Position numbers and translations under genes: made by a program. Below the pieces are notes generated by a model. That model was not told the DNA's origin, made no database searches, and saw nothing but the letters and a program-made list of their open reading frames with translations. Below, in pieces: positions 1-10,050 of a stretch of 64,000 nucleotides of DNA. Position 1 is the first letter of the stretch. Each line of letters opens with the position of its first letter. Origin of the DNA: JANQPX01 sp965222015 (lineage in GTDB: Bacteria; Pseudomonadota; Alphaproteobacteria; Geminicoccales; Geminicoccaceae); assembly GCA_965222015.1 (NCBI GenBank), contig CBDCTL010000001.1, positions 353,449 to 417,448 of the forward strand, given 5' to 3'.

Positions 1-140
1 TCAAGTCGCTCGATCACCTCGCTTTCGTCGAGACCGAGGTCGTCACCGATCGCGGCGTAGGGCGCTGCCGTCAGAGGGAAGTCGCGCTGGTAGCGATCGA
101 GCAGCGTGCGGTTGACCGGATCGTCGAGCAGCCCAGTCAT
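1..140 (-). CDS. nirD: NirD-like siroheme decarboxylase subunit, N-terminal part only
   Basis: The minus-strand frame begins with ATG at 138-140 and stays open to the window edge, giving about 46 residues starting MTGLLDDPVNRTLLDRYQRD. The rest lies outside the window. The sequence resembles the N-terminal helix-turn-helix of the AsnC/Lrp-like NirD/L/G/H proteins ('RYQRDFPL...PY..IG..LG..E.EVI'). In that family these proteins decarboxylate siroheme to didecarboxysiroheme, a step in heme d1 synthesis for cytochrome cd1 nitrite reductase. Its ATG overlaps the nirF stop codon (ATGA), so it is the next gene of the nir operon. The order nirS-E-C-F-D matches Paracoccus-type operons. It could be a fused NirDL form, which the visible part cannot decide. 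Confidence 0.8.
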   Translation of the reverse strand, partial: MTGLLDDPVNRTLLDRYQRDFPLTAAPYAAIGDDLGLDESEVIERL

Positions 141-1330
141 CAGAGACCGATCCGGTTGGCGCGGGCGGTGAAGAAGATCCCGCTCGGCTTCTCGATCGCC
201 AGCGTGGCGATGCGGTCGAAGCTCGCGGTGTCGTAGACGTCGACGCGATCCTCGTCGCGCACCGAGATCCAGACCGCCTCGCCGCGCGGGGTGAACTCCA
301 TGTGGAGGGCGGCTTTGCCGGGCTTCAGGTTCTCGACGACGGCGAGACTAGGGACGTCGATCACCTGGATGGTGTCGTTGTTCGGATGGGCGAAGTTCAC
401 CCAGACCTGGCGGCCGTCAGGGCGGGCGACCGCGAAGATCGGCTGGCCGTGGACGGCTATTCTTCCGCGCTCCTCGAACGTGCGCCGGTCGACCACCAGC
501 AGCTCATGGCGTCCGACGGCGGGCAGAAACAAGGAATCACCTGCAGCGGCCCAGCCTTCGAGATGGGGCATCTTGTAGACCGGCAGCGGCTCCTCGCCGC
601 GGCCATAGCCATCGAGGATGCGGGTCGGCCCCTTTTCCTCATGCCAGAGGTCGAGCAGCGCGATGCCGTCCTCGCCGAAGAGCCCGGCGAGATAGTGGCG
701 GCCATCCGGCGTGATCAGACCGTCATAAGGTTGGACGCCAATCTCTTCGTACTTTTCGATCGCCAGCGCGCTCGGATCGGAAAGATCGGCACTCCAGATC
801 TGGCCGGCGTCGTAGAGGCTGAAAACGAAGCGCCGGCCCGGTGCGTCCACCAGCCCGACAACTTTTGAAGCTGTGCCGCCGTCGCCGTAGGTCGCCGGTA
901 TCTCGGCAACCAGGTCGAGGTTCGGGTCGAACACGTTGACGCCGCCGGGCTCGTAGTTGGAGACGGCGATCAGCCTGCCGTCCTGGGAGATGGCGCCGCC
1001 GATCGAGTTGCCGGCCTGGACGATGCGCTTGGCGATTGTTCGTTCGAGCAGATCAATCTTGGTGAGACCGCCGTCCCGGCCGAAAACGTAGGAAAAACGG
1101 CCGCTGCGATCGAACACGGCGGAGGCGTGGGAGAGATCGCCGAGGCCGTCGACCTCGCCGAGGACAGTCTGCGCCGTGGTGTCGACGATCGCGACCTTGC
1201 CGGCCTCGCGCTCGATCACCAGGCCGAGATCGCCGGTGCCGCGCAGATCGCCGGCCTTGGCACCGAGCGCTGCGCCGATCAGAAAGACGAAAACGGCGCC
1301 CAGCGCCAGGACAGCTCTACTCAGGACCAT
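140..1330 (-). CDS. nirF: NirF, heme d1 biosynthesis protein
   Basis: A 396-residue protein with an N-terminal hydrophobic signal or anchor segment (about residues 5-24), then a beta-propeller-like domain resembling the d1 domain of cytochrome cd1 nitrite reductase. Recognisable NirF stretches are 'GDLGLVIEREAGKVAIVD' near the N-terminus and 'HASAVFDRSGRFSYVFGRDG' around residue 70. NirF is reported to catalyse the last dehydrogenation giving heme d1 in the periplasm. The start lies inside the end of nirC (14-base overlap) and the stop overlaps the nirD start, so translation is coupled within the operon. Length is typical of the family. Confidence 0.93.
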   Translation of the reverse strand: MVLSRAVLALGAVFVFLIGAALGAKAGDLRGTGDLGLVIEREAGKVAIVDTTAQTVLGEVDGLGDLSHASAVFDRSGRFSYVFGRDGGLTKIDLLERTIAKRIVQAGNSIGGAISQDGRLIAVSNYEPGGVNVFDPNLDLVAEIPATYGDGGTASKVVGLVDAPGRRFVFSLYDAGQIWSADLSDPSALAIEKYEEIGVQPYDGLITPDGRHYLAGLFGEDGIALLDLWHEEKGPTRILDGYGRGEEPLPVYKMPHLEGWAAAGDSLFLPAVGRHELLVVDRRTFEERGRIAVHGQPIFAVARPDGRQVWVNFAHPNNDTIQVIDVPSLAVVENLKPGKAALHMEFTPRGEAVWISVRDEDRVDVYDTASFDRIATLAIEKPSGIFFTARANRIGL

Positions 1331-1697
1331 CGATACCTTCCTTCAATCGCCGGACGAGCCAGCGTGTTTCGTCCTCGTTCAGACTGATCCGCCAGGGCGC
1401 CATCGGCGTGCCGGGGCGGCCGTTCAGAATGGTTTCGACCAGGAGATCGTCGCTGCGTTCGCCGATCTCGTCGGAACGGAGCGAGGGGCCGAGGCCGCCC
1501 TTCAACGTCATGCCGTGACAGGAGCCGCAATCATGTTTCAGGAGATGCAGGATTTCTCGTTGGCGCTGGCTGTCCGGCTCGCCCGCCTGTGCAAGCGCCG
1601 GCATGGCGGCAACGGCAACGGTGCCCCAGAACGCAGCCGCATGCCGTCGAGCCCGGCACCGACCGAAAGTCCATGATGTGGGCATCCCACTAGGCAT
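1317..1697 (-). CDS. nirC: NirC, c-type cytochrome of the nir operon
   Basis: A 126-residue small cytochrome c. A signal peptide-like segment ends at 'AMPALAQA' (about residue 38), followed by one heme-binding CGSCH motif near residue 56 and a likely axial methionine in 'GTPMAPW' near residue 98. NirC (cytochrome c55x) is thought to carry electrons in heme d1 maturation or to the cd1 enzyme. The gene overlaps nirE by 8 bases and nirF by 14. The first ATG gives four extra residues before a second in-frame ATG (MPTSW), which may be the true start. Confidence 0.9.
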   Translation of the reverse strand: MPSGMPTSWTFGRCRARRHAAAFWGTVAVAAMPALAQAGEPDSQRQREILHLLKHDCGSCHGMTLKGGLGPSLRSDEIGERSDDLLVETILNGRPGTPMAPWRISLNEDETRWLVRRLKEGIDGPE

Positions 1698-2463
1698 GGC
1701 CGACCTGCTCGAATGCCAGCTCGGGAACGCCTGCGAGCGCCAGCTCGTCCATTAGTGCCACGACCTGGCCGATGACGATCAGCACCGGCGGCGGCAGCGC
1801 CGCGGCCCGAAGTCGTTCCGGCAGATCCGCAAGCGTCGCGCGAACGATCTCCTGTTCCGGCAGGGTGCCGTTGGCGATGGCGGCGGCCGGCGTCGTGCCT
1901 GGCAAGCCATGGGCCATGAGCCGGCGCGCGATCTCGGGCAGGTTCGAATGGCCCATATAGACCACCAGCGTGGTCTTGGGATCGGCGAGGCAGCCCCAGT
2001 CGTAGTCGAGCGGCAGCTCGGCGCGGCAATGGCCGGTGATGATGCGAAAGCCGGTGGCGTAGCCGCGGTGGGTGAGGGGCACGCCGACCGCGCTGCAGCA
2101 GCCCGACGCCGCGGTGATTCCGGGCACGATCTCGACCGCTACGCCGCGCTCGCGCAGATAAAGCGCCTCTTCGCTGCCGCGGCCGAACACGAAGGGATCG
2201 CCGCCTTTGAGGCGGACGACGGTGCGGCCGGCCTGCGCGGCACAAAACAAGAGGTCGTTGATCTCGTCCTGCGCCATGTGATGGCGCCCTGGCTCCTTGC
2301 CGACATAGATGCGCGCAGCACCCGCAGGCACGAGAGCCATCACGCCATCGCCGACCAGGCGGTCATAGACCACGGTGTCGGCGATCTGCAGAAGGCGCGC
2401 CGCCTTGACCGTGAGGAGGTCGGGATCACCGGGACCGGCGCCGATCAGATAGACCTTGGGCAT
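1690..2463 (-). CDS. nirE: NirE, uroporphyrinogen-III C-methyltransferase
   Basis: A 257-residue SAM-dependent methyltransferase that makes precorrin-2 from uroporphyrinogen III, the first committed step towards siroheme and heme d1. Family signatures seen are 'VYLIGAGPGDPDLLTVKA' at the N-terminus, 'RLKGGDPFVFGRG' near residue 85 and 'EIVPGITAASG' near residue 110. It lacks the CysG dehydrogenase/chelatase domain, as expected of a NirE/CobA single-domain enzyme. Its location between nirS and nirC supports a dedicated role in heme d1 supply. Confidence 0.95.
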   Translation of the reverse strand: MPKVYLIGAGPGDPDLLTVKAARLLQIADTVVYDRLVGDGVMALVPAGAARIYVGKEPGRHHMAQDEINDLLFCAAQAGRTVVRLKGGDPFVFGRGSEEALYLRERGVAVEIVPGITAASGCCSAVGVPLTHRGYATGFRIITGHCRAELPLDYDWGCLADPKTTLVVYMGHSNLPEIARRLMAHGLPGTTPAAAIANGTLPEQEIVRATLADLPERLRAAALPPPVLIVIGQVVALMDELALAGVPELAFEQVGHA

Positions 2464-2574
2464 CGGGACCTCGCCTCCGCTGCTTGTCGGTTCGAAGCGG
2501 TAAGGTCGGGACGGCGGCTGAACTTTTTTGGGGAGGCCGCCGCCCCGAATGGTCCGGCCAATATCGTGCCGGCT

Positions 2575-4326
2575 TCAGTAAACGTCATTCCGCGTGTTGT
2601 AGACGTTGAACTTGCCGGTCGGCGTGATCAGGCGCTCGTCCTTGATCACATGCTTCACCTCGCGGGTGGCATCGTCGATGATGACGAGTGCGCTTTCCTG
2701 GTCCTTGGCGTTCCAGACCGAGAACCAGACCTCGGTGCCCTCCTTGTTGTACTCACCCTGGACCACCCGGCGCACACCCTCGGTGATGCCGGAAAGCTCA
2801 CCTACCGGAACGACCTCGTAGCCTGCATCGAGATTGTCGAGATCGAACACCGCGACCGAGGACGCGAGCTCCGGCTCCGGGTTCAGCGGCGTGTCGACCC
2901 AGAGATTTCTCGAATTGGGATGGGTCTTGATGAACAGAGAGCCGCCGCCCTGGCCTTCGAGCGTCTGCACCACCGTCCAGGCCTGGTCGGGATGGCCTTC
3001 GGGATCGGTACCGATCAGCGCGATGGTCTCGTCGCCGAGATGGCTGGTCGCCCAGACCGGACCGAACTCGGGATGCTCGAAATTGGCGCCGCGGCCGGGA
3101 TGCGGCTTCACGCCGGTGTCGATCAGGGAGACCAGCTCGCCTTCTTCGGTATCGACCACCGCCACCCTGTCTCGCGCGTTGGCGGCCACCAGGAAGTAGC
3201 GCCCCGTGCTGTCGAAGCCGCCGTCGTGCAGAAAGCGCTCGGCCTCGATCGCGGTGACCTTGAGGTTCTTGATGTCCTCGTAGTTCACCATGTGGATGTG
3301 GCCTGTTTCCTTGATGTTGACCACGAACTCCGGGTGCTTGTGCGAGGCGACGATCGACGCGACGCGCGGCTCCGGGTGATATTCCTGGCTGTCATAGATC
3401 ATGCCACGGGTGGAGACGATCTTGAGCGGCTCCAGCGTGTCGCCGTCCATGATGACGTATTGCGGCGGCCAGTAGGATCCGGCGATCGCATATTGGTCTT
3501 CGAAGCCCTCCATCTTCGAGGTCTCGACCGAACGCGCCTCGATGCCGACCTTGATCTCGGCCACCGTGGCAGGCGTTTCCATCCAGAGATCGATCAGGTT
3601 GATCTTGGCGTCGCGGCCGATGACGAACAGATAGCGGCCCGACGCGGACAGCCTCGAGATGTGCACGGCGTAGCCGGTCTCGAGAATGGTGATGATCTCG
3701 TAGGTACCGCCGTCGATCAGCGCCACCTGGCCGCTGTCGCGCAGCGTCACCGAGAACAGGTTGTCGAGATCGAGGTCGTTCATCGGCTCGGTCGGCCGAT
3801 CCTCTGGGGCGACATGCACCGTCCAGGTCGCCTGCATTTCCGGCATGCCGAATTCCGGCGGCTCCGGCGGTTCGTTCAGCAGGTATCGCGCCATCAGGTC
3901 GATGTCGCCCTCGGTCATGTCGCCCGAGGTGCCCCAGTTCGGCATGCCTGCCGGCGAGCCGTAGTTGATGAAGGCGTGGAGATAGTCGTAGCCGAGCTCG
4001 CGGGTGATGTCGGTGGTGAGCGCCTTGCCGGTGGCGCCGTTGCGCAACACGCCATGGCAGCCGGCGCAGCGCTGGAAATAGATGTCCTTCGCCCGGTTGA
4101 ACTCCTCGGCGTTCATCGCCGGCACGCCTTCGACGACGCCCGGTGCCGGAACCTCGCCTTCCGGCAGCACGTCCAGGCTCGGCTCGTACTGGCCGCCGGG
4201 GCTGGTGTCGTGCTTGGAGAGATCCTCCTGCGGCGGCTCCTGCGCGTAGGCCCCTGCGTTCAGGGCAATGGCCAAAGCCAAAGATGCCACTCCCGCCTTC
4301 AACATCCTCGTCCCCAGCAGCGCCAT
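2575..4326 (-). CDS. nirS: NirS, cytochrome cd1 nitrite reductase
   Basis: The periplasmic dissimilatory nitrite reductase that reduces nitrite to nitric oxide. An upstream ATG would extend the frame to 4389, but the internal ATG at 4326 is chosen because it gives a normal signal peptide (MALLGTRMLKAG... ending AYAQ) and leaves room for the promoter. The mature protein has a cytochrome c domain with CAGCH near residue 87, then the eight-bladed d1 propeller starting around residue 180 ('NLFSVTLRDSGQVALIDG'). Final length is 583 residues, normal for NirS. The perfect FNR/Dnr box lies about 65-80 bases upstream of this start. Confidence 0.97.
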   Translation of the reverse strand: MALLGTRMLKAGVASLALAIALNAGAYAQEPPQEDLSKHDTSPGGQYEPSLDVLPEGEVPAPGVVEGVPAMNAEEFNRAKDIYFQRCAGCHGVLRNGATGKALTTDITRELGYDYLHAFINYGSPAGMPNWGTSGDMTEGDIDLMARYLLNEPPEPPEFGMPEMQATWTVHVAPEDRPTEPMNDLDLDNLFSVTLRDSGQVALIDGGTYEIITILETGYAVHISRLSASGRYLFVIGRDAKINLIDLWMETPATVAEIKVGIEARSVETSKMEGFEDQYAIAGSYWPPQYVIMDGDTLEPLKIVSTRGMIYDSQEYHPEPRVASIVASHKHPEFVVNIKETGHIHMVNYEDIKNLKVTAIEAERFLHDGGFDSTGRYFLVAANARDRVAVVDTEEGELVSLIDTGVKPHPGRGANFEHPEFGPVWATSHLGDETIALIGTDPEGHPDQAWTVVQTLEGQGGGSLFIKTHPNSRNLWVDTPLNPEPELASSVAVFDLDNLDAGYEVVPVGELSGITEGVRRVVQGEYNKEGTEVWFSVWNAKDQESALVIIDDATREVKHVIKDERLITPTGKFNVYNTRNDVY

Positions 4327-4391
4327 GATCTGTCCCCTTGATCGCTTCTGTTCAATTGCGACCAGTCTTGGCGCTGGCGAGAGGTGCATCC

Positions 4392-4405
4392 TTGACCGTC
4401 GTCAA
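4392..4405. promoter_or_regulatory. FNR/Dnr-type box between nirS and nirI
   Basis: TTGACCGTCGTCAA is a perfect dyad of the form TTGAC-N4-GTCAA, the consensus for Crp/Fnr-family regulators of denitrification (FNR, Anr, Dnr, NnrR). It is the only such perfect site noticed in this intergenic region and sits between divergent nirS and nirI, about 66 bases from the nirS start and 92 from the nirI start. A Dnr-like gene follows nirI, so local control by NO and low oxygen is the natural inference. Confidence 0.8.
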
Positions 4406-4496
4406 GCAGAGCTTTCTCGAAGACTTCTAAATTGCTCAGGAAAGACCGGCGTGCGCGATGCGTCGCCGGAACCCTTGATACTGGACAGACGTCTCG

Positions 4497-6623
4497 ATGC
4501 AGACGCCACGGCGGCAGCCCGACCAAGTCAGACGTTCGCCGACCGCGCGTCGTCTCCTTCGCTGTCTGGCATCGCTCCTCTGCGCCGTTGCCGCCCTGCC
4601 ATCGGTAGCGGCCGAACATGACCTTTGGCAGGACGTTCTGCCGGACGCGACCGCGATCGGCGAGGTCGAGGGAACGCCGCCGGCGGCGCCCGCCTTTCGA
4701 GACGGGACGCTCGTCGGCTACATCGTCTCCACCAGGCAGGCGATCGATGCCAAAGGCTATGCCGGCGGCACGCTCGACATCCTGCTCGGCATCGATCTCG
4801 ACGCGCGCCTGGTCGGCGCCAGGCTGATCGAGCAGCATGAGCCGATCCTGAAAACCGGCGTGCGCCCGGAAGACCTCGAAGCCTTCGTCGCCCGATTCGC
4901 AGATCTCGATCTGAACACCGGCTATCGCGTGTCCCGCGATGCGGAGGCACCGGACGAGATCGACGCGGTCAGCGGGGCGACCATCAGCTCGGTGGTGATC
5001 GGCGATGTCATCCTGCGCGCGTCAAGGGCGGTGGCTGCAAGCCGGAGGCTGTTCGGCGAGACGTCAGGTGCGGTCAATTTCCAGGAGGATGCGCCTGCGA
5101 CGTGGCAGGCGCTGAGCGAAGAGGGCTCGATCGAGAACGTCACGGTCACGGTGCGCCAGGCGAGCGATGCGGTCGCGGCGCTGGGCGCCGATCTTTATCC
5201 GCCGGGCGCCGCCCCGCCCGATGATGCGCCCTTCATCGACGTCTATGCCGGGCTCGCGACGCCGGTTCGGGTCGGCAAGAGTCTGCTCGGCGACAAGCTC
5301 TACAATCGACTGATGAGCGAGATGGACGTCGGCGGCCAGCTGCTCTTCGTGGCGGCGCGCGGCGCCTACTCGTTCAAGGGAACGCAGTATGTGCGCGACG
5401 GTGACTTCGATCGTTTTCGCCTGCTGCAGGGGCCGAACGCCCTCACCTTCGAAAAGGGGGATCACGTCAGCATCGAGGCGCTTGTCCTCGACGACGCGCC
5501 CGAGCTTCGCGAGCTCGCGATCTTCGAGATCGCCGCCGACGACGGCTTCGATGTGACCGCGCCCTGGACGCTGGAGTTCCTGGTCACGCCGGTCGGCAGG
5601 AAGAAGGGGCCGACGGCAAGCTTCATGCTGCCCTACGACCTGCCGGACCGGTATCGAGCCATACCGCCGGCGGCGGTCGCCGATGATCGCGCGTTGTGGC
5701 AAGCGGTCTGGCAGGCGCGCATCGTCGACATCGTCATTCTGCTTCTCCTCCTGACCCTGCTCACCGGCATTCTCGTCTTCCAGGATGCGATCGCCGCACG
5801 GCCGAAGCTGTATCGCCCCCTGCGCTTCGGCTTTCTCGCCTTCGTCCTGGTCTGGTTAGGCTGGTATGCGAGCGCCCAGCTTTCCGTCCTGAACGTTCTG
5901 ACGTTCTCCAAGGCACTGCTCACGGATTTCGACTGGGCATTCTTCCTGCTCGAACCGCTCATCTTCATTCTCTGGGGTTATGTCGCCGTGGCTCTGCTGT
6001 TCTGGGGCCGCGGCGTTTTTTGCGGCTGGCTTTGTCCGTTCGGTGCGCTTCAGGAACTGAGCCATGCCGTCGGCAAACGCCTGCGCGTGCCGGAGCTGCG
6101 TCTGCCCTTCGCCCTGCATGAGCGCCTCTGGCCGATCAAGTTCGTCATCTTTCTCGGCCTGTTCGCCCTGTCGCTCGGCCCGATCGCCTGGGCGCTGGAC
6201 GTCGCGGAAATCGAGCCCTTCAAGACCGCGATCGTGCTGCGCTTCGATCGCGCCTGGCCCTACGTCGTCTACGCTCTCGCGCTGATCGTCGCAGGCTTGT
6301 TCGTCGAGCGATTTTTCTGCCGCTATCTCTGCCCGCTCGGCGCCGCCTTCGCGATTCCGTCCAGACTTCGCCAGTTCGAATGGCTGAAACGGCGCTGGCA
6401 ATGCGGCCGGCAGTGCCGGATCTGCGCCGTCGGCTGTCCCGTGCAGGCCATTCATCCCGAGGGGCAGATCAATCCGAGCGAGTGCATCTACTGTCTCGCC
6501 TGTCAGGTCAACTATCAGGATGACCATGTCTGCCCGCCACTGATCGAGCGGCGAAAACGACGGGAAAAGCGTCAGGCATCGATTGCGGATGCACGATTGA
6601 TCGAAGTGAATTCAGATGATTAG
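4497..6623 (+). CDS. nirI: NirI/NosR-family membrane regulator with FMN and iron-sulfur domains
   Basis: A 708-residue inner-membrane protein. A signal segment (about residues 18-39) is followed by a periplasmic FMN-binding domain with the covalent flavin motif 'DAVSGATISS' near residue 160. Next come five to six membrane spans (about residues 400-610) carrying cysteine motifs 'CGWLCPFG' and 'CRYLCPLG', and a C-terminal ferredoxin-like region with CRICAVGCP and CIYCLACQ. NirI is required for nitrite reductase expression or electron supply in Paracoccus. Its position divergent from nirS favours NirI over NosR, which would sit by nosZ. Confidence 0.92.
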   Translation: MQTPRRQPDQVRRSPTARRLLRCLASLLCAVAALPSVAAEHDLWQDVLPDATAIGEVEGTPPAAPAFRDGTLVGYIVSTRQAIDAKGYAGGTLDILLGIDLDARLVGARLIEQHEPILKTGVRPEDLEAFVARFADLDLNTGYRVSRDAEAPDEIDAVSGATISSVVIGDVILRASRAVAASRRLFGETSGAVNFQEDAPATWQALSEEGSIENVTVTVRQASDAVAALGADLYPPGAAPPDDAPFIDVYAGLATPVRVGKSLLGDKLYNRLMSEMDVGGQLLFVAARGAYSFKGTQYVRDGDFDRFRLLQGPNALTFEKGDHVSIEALVLDDAPELRELAIFEIAADDGFDVTAPWTLEFLVTPVGRKKGPTASFMLPYDLPDRYRAIPPAAVADDRALWQAVWQARIVDIVILLLLLTLLTGILVFQDAIAARPKLYRPLRFGFLAFVLVWLGWYASAQLSVLNVLTFSKALLTDFDWAFFLLEPLIFILWGYVAVALLFWGRGVFCGWLCPFGALQELSHAVGKRLRVPELRLPFALHERLWPIKFVIFLGLFALSLGPIAWALDVAEIEPFKTAIVLRFDRAWPYVVYALALIVAGLFVERFFCRYLCPLGAAFAIPSRLRQFEWLKRRWQCGRQCRICAVGCPVQAIHPEGQINPSECIYCLACQVNYQDDHVCPPLIERRKRREKRQASIADARLIEVNSDD

Positions 6624-6731
6624 ATTGAAATTGTTCTGTAGGAATCGACGCCGTCTGCCGATCTCGCTGCTTCAATCGCTTTACGAGACGAGGTCAGGGC
6701 ACGCAGAGTGCCATTCGAGAAGGAAGAGCGC

Positions 6732-7466
6732 ATGAAGTCGGATCAGGTCGACCCCGGACCATTTCTTCGACGCACAGGCTTGCGCCCTGACGATCTCGGA
6801 CTTCTTCAGCGTGCACCGTTTCTCGCCGGATTGAAGCCGGACGATATCTTCAAACTGCTCGCCGACGCCACCGTTCGGGAGCACGGCCGCGGTGTCGTCC
6901 TGTTCACGCAGGAAGAGCCGGCGGACCGCTTCTTCATCGTCCTCGACGGCTGGGTCAAGCTCTCGCGCGAGACCAGGGACGGTCACGAGAGTGTCATCGG
7001 CCTGTTCAGCCGCGGCGAGAGCTTCGCCGAAGCGGCGATGTTCGCGAGCGAGACCTTCCCGGTCGACGGCATGGTGATCGAAACGTCGCGCCTGCTGACG
7101 ATTCCCGCCGGATCTTTCCGCCGGCGGCTGAGCGAGCGGCCCGAGCTGATGTTCAAGCTCATGGCCTCGATGTCCACCCATCTCCGCCATCTGGTCAGGC
7201 ATATCGAGCAGCTCACCGCCTGCACGTCGGCCCAGCGGGTCGCCGGGTTCTTCGCTAGTCTTTCTGCCAGCGAGAGCGGTCCGCCGGTCCGTCTTCGCCT
7301 TCCCGTCGACAAGGTGCTGATCGCCGGCCGTCTCGGCATGCAGCCCGAGACCTTTTCGCGAGCGATCGCACGGCTGCGCCAGCACGGCGTGACCGTCGAC
7401 GGCAGTGAGGTCGTCATCGCTGACGTCAAGCGGCTCCAAAAGCTTGCCGAAGGCGAACTCAGCTAA
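6732..7466 (+). CDS. dnr: Crp/Fnr-family regulator, Dnr-like
   Basis: A cyclic-nucleotide-binding-like sensor domain ('VLFTQEEPADRFFIVLDG', about residues 55-72) is followed by a dimerisation helix and a C-terminal helix-turn-helix ('IAGRLGMQPETFSRAIARL', about residues 195-213) with the E..SR recognition pattern that reads TTGA half-sites. There is a single cysteine, so no FNR-type 4Fe-4S cluster is possible. This fits the NO-sensing Dnr/NnrR class. The start at 6732 is preferred over 6708 because AAGGAAGAG lies just upstream. It probably regulates nirS and nirI through the box at 4392-4405. Confidence 0.87.
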   Translation: MKSDQVDPGPFLRRTGLRPDDLGLLQRAPFLAGLKPDDIFKLLADATVREHGRGVVLFTQEEPADRFFIVLDGWVKLSRETRDGHESVIGLFSRGESFAEAAMFASETFPVDGMVIETSRLLTIPAGSFRRRLSERPELMFKLMASMSTHLRHLVRHIEQLTACTSAQRVAGFFASLSASESGPPVRLRLPVDKVLIAGRLGMQPETFSRAIARLRQHGVTVDGSEVVIADVKRLQKLAEGELS

Positions 7467-7469
7467 GAC

Positions 7470-7690
7470 CTATCGGGTCGTCGCCTCGCCGCCGCCGGTG
7501 CGTTCCGCAACGAGCCGATCGAGATCGCCCTTGGAATCATACTGCAGCAGGTCGCAGGCGGTGCCGAGGTAACGGTCGATGCTGCCCGGTCAGATCCATG
7601 CAGCCGATCAATTCGCAGAAGATCGAACTGGCGACCGTCTTCACGCTCTTCCCTGCGCCACTCGAACCGCTTGGTTCTCGGAGCCATTGT
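7470..7690 (-). pseudogene. Unrecognised gene remnant
   Basis: This gap holds a minus-strand stretch with coding-like third-position GC in two successive frames. One reads 'GAGKSVKTVASSIFCELIG' then 'CMDLTG'; a shift near 7590 continues as 'SIDRYLGTACDLLQYDSKGD' and ends at a TAG at 7470-7472. It looks like the 3' end of a frameshifted gene convergent with dnr. The product is not recognised. The remaining bases up to 7771 hold the promoter region of the allantoinase gene. Confidence 0.3.
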
Positions 7691-7771
7691 TTGCGGCCTG
7701 GCGGGCCTGTAGGAAAGTCCTTCAAATTTAATCTGAAAGTCATCGAATTCGTTCTGGGTTATCCAGATAGG

Positions 7772-9198
7772 ATGGAAACGGTAGCACTCAGATATCCGCG
7801 CGACATGCGGGGTTATGGCGCCTCGATGCCAAATCCCGAATGGCCAGGAGGCGCCAGAATAGCGCTTCAGATCGTCCTCAATTACGAGGAGGGAGGCGAG
7901 AACTGCTTGCTGCATGGCGACGCCGCCTCTGAAGCCTTTCTGTCCGAGGTGGTGGGCGCTCAACCCTGGCCTGGCCAGCGCCACTGGAACATGGAGAGCA
8001 TGTACGAGTATGGCGCTCGTGCAGGTTTCTGGCGACTGCACCGCCTCTTCACCGAATTGGCCGTGCCCGTCACGGTCTATGGTGTGGCGACGGCTCTGGC
8101 GCGCTGTCCGGCGCAGGTCGAGGCGATGCAGGAGGCAGGCTGGGAAATCGCGAGCCACGGCCTCAAATGGATCGAATACAAGGACTTTTCGCCTGACGAT
8201 GAGCGGGCGCACATGGCCGAGGCGATCCGCCTGCATACCGAGGTCACCGGCGAACGCCCGCTCGGCTGGTATACCGGCCGGTGCTCGGTCAACACCGTTG
8301 ACCTGGTTGCCGAAGAGGGCGGGTTTCTCTATTGCGCCGACAGCTACGCCGACGACCTGCCCTATTGGCGGCCCGTCGCGGGCCGCGGTCACCAGCTCAT
8401 CGTGCCCTATACCCTCGACGCCAACGACATGCGCTTTGCAACGCCTCAAGGGTTCAATTCAGGCGATCAATTCTTCACCTATCTCAAGGACACTTTCGAT
8501 GCCCTCTACGCCGAAGGTCAGGCCGGCAAGCCGAAGATGATGTCGGTCGGCCTGCATTGCAGGCTGGTCGGGCGTCCGGGGCGGGTCCAGGCTCTTCGCA
8601 GGTTCATCGAGTATGCCAAGGCACATGATGACGTCTGGATCGCACGCCGGGTCGATATCGCGCGCCATTGGCATGAGCACCACCCGCCGGGCGGAGGGTT
8701 GACTCCATCGACGATGGACAAGACGGCGTTCGTTCAAGCCTTCGGCGGCGTCTTCGAACATTCGCCCTGGATTGCCGAAGCGGCTTTCGACCTGGAGCTC
8801 GGTCCGGCGCACGATTGTGCCGCCGGCTTGCACAACGCGCTTTGCCGGATCTTCAGAAGCGCAGGTCAGGAGCGCCGCCTCGGCGTCCTTGCGGCCCACC
8901 CGGATCTTGCGGGCAAGCTTGCCGCAGCCGGCCGGCTGACGGCGGACTCGACCGCGGAGCAGGCAGGCGCCGGGCTCGACATGCTGACCGACGACGAACG
9001 GGCACGCTTTACGGAACTCAATGACGCCTACGTCAAGAAAAACGGCTTCCCCTTCATCATCGCGGTGCGTGACCACGAAAAAGCAGGCATCTTGCGGGCG
9101 TTCGAGCGGCGGTTGGACAATGACCGCGATGCCGAATTCGCCGAGGCCTGCCGTCAGGTGGAACGCATCGCCAGGCTTCGACTGGAGGACATGCTGCC

Positions 9199-9202
<4 letters not shown>
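7772..9202 (+). CDS. puuE: Fused allantoinase (PuuE type) and OHCU decarboxylase
   Basis: A 476-residue two-domain enzyme of ureide catabolism. Residues about 1-305 are a polysaccharide-deacetylase-fold, cofactor-independent allantoinase (PuuE) that hydrolyses allantoin to allantoate. Signatures are 'RYPRDMRGYG', 'LNYEEGGE' and 'ASHGLKWIEY'. Residues about 315-476 match OHCU decarboxylase (UraD), with 'FEHSPWIAE' holding the catalytic histidine and 'YVKKNGFPFIIAVR'. This half makes S-allantoin from OHCU, so one protein does two consecutive steps. The start at 7772 is chosen because the family begins with the 'RYPRDM' region; the upstream extension to 7598 is not family-like. The stop overlaps the next start by ATGA. 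Confidence 0.93.

Positions 9203-10046
<844 letters not shown>

Positions 10047-10050
<4 letters not shown>

Noticed and set aside
1909..4341. 810-codon plus-strand open frame across nirE and nirS
   Set aside because: It is antisense to two clear genes, rich in R, D, H and L as expected of a GC-rich shadow frame, and has no family features.
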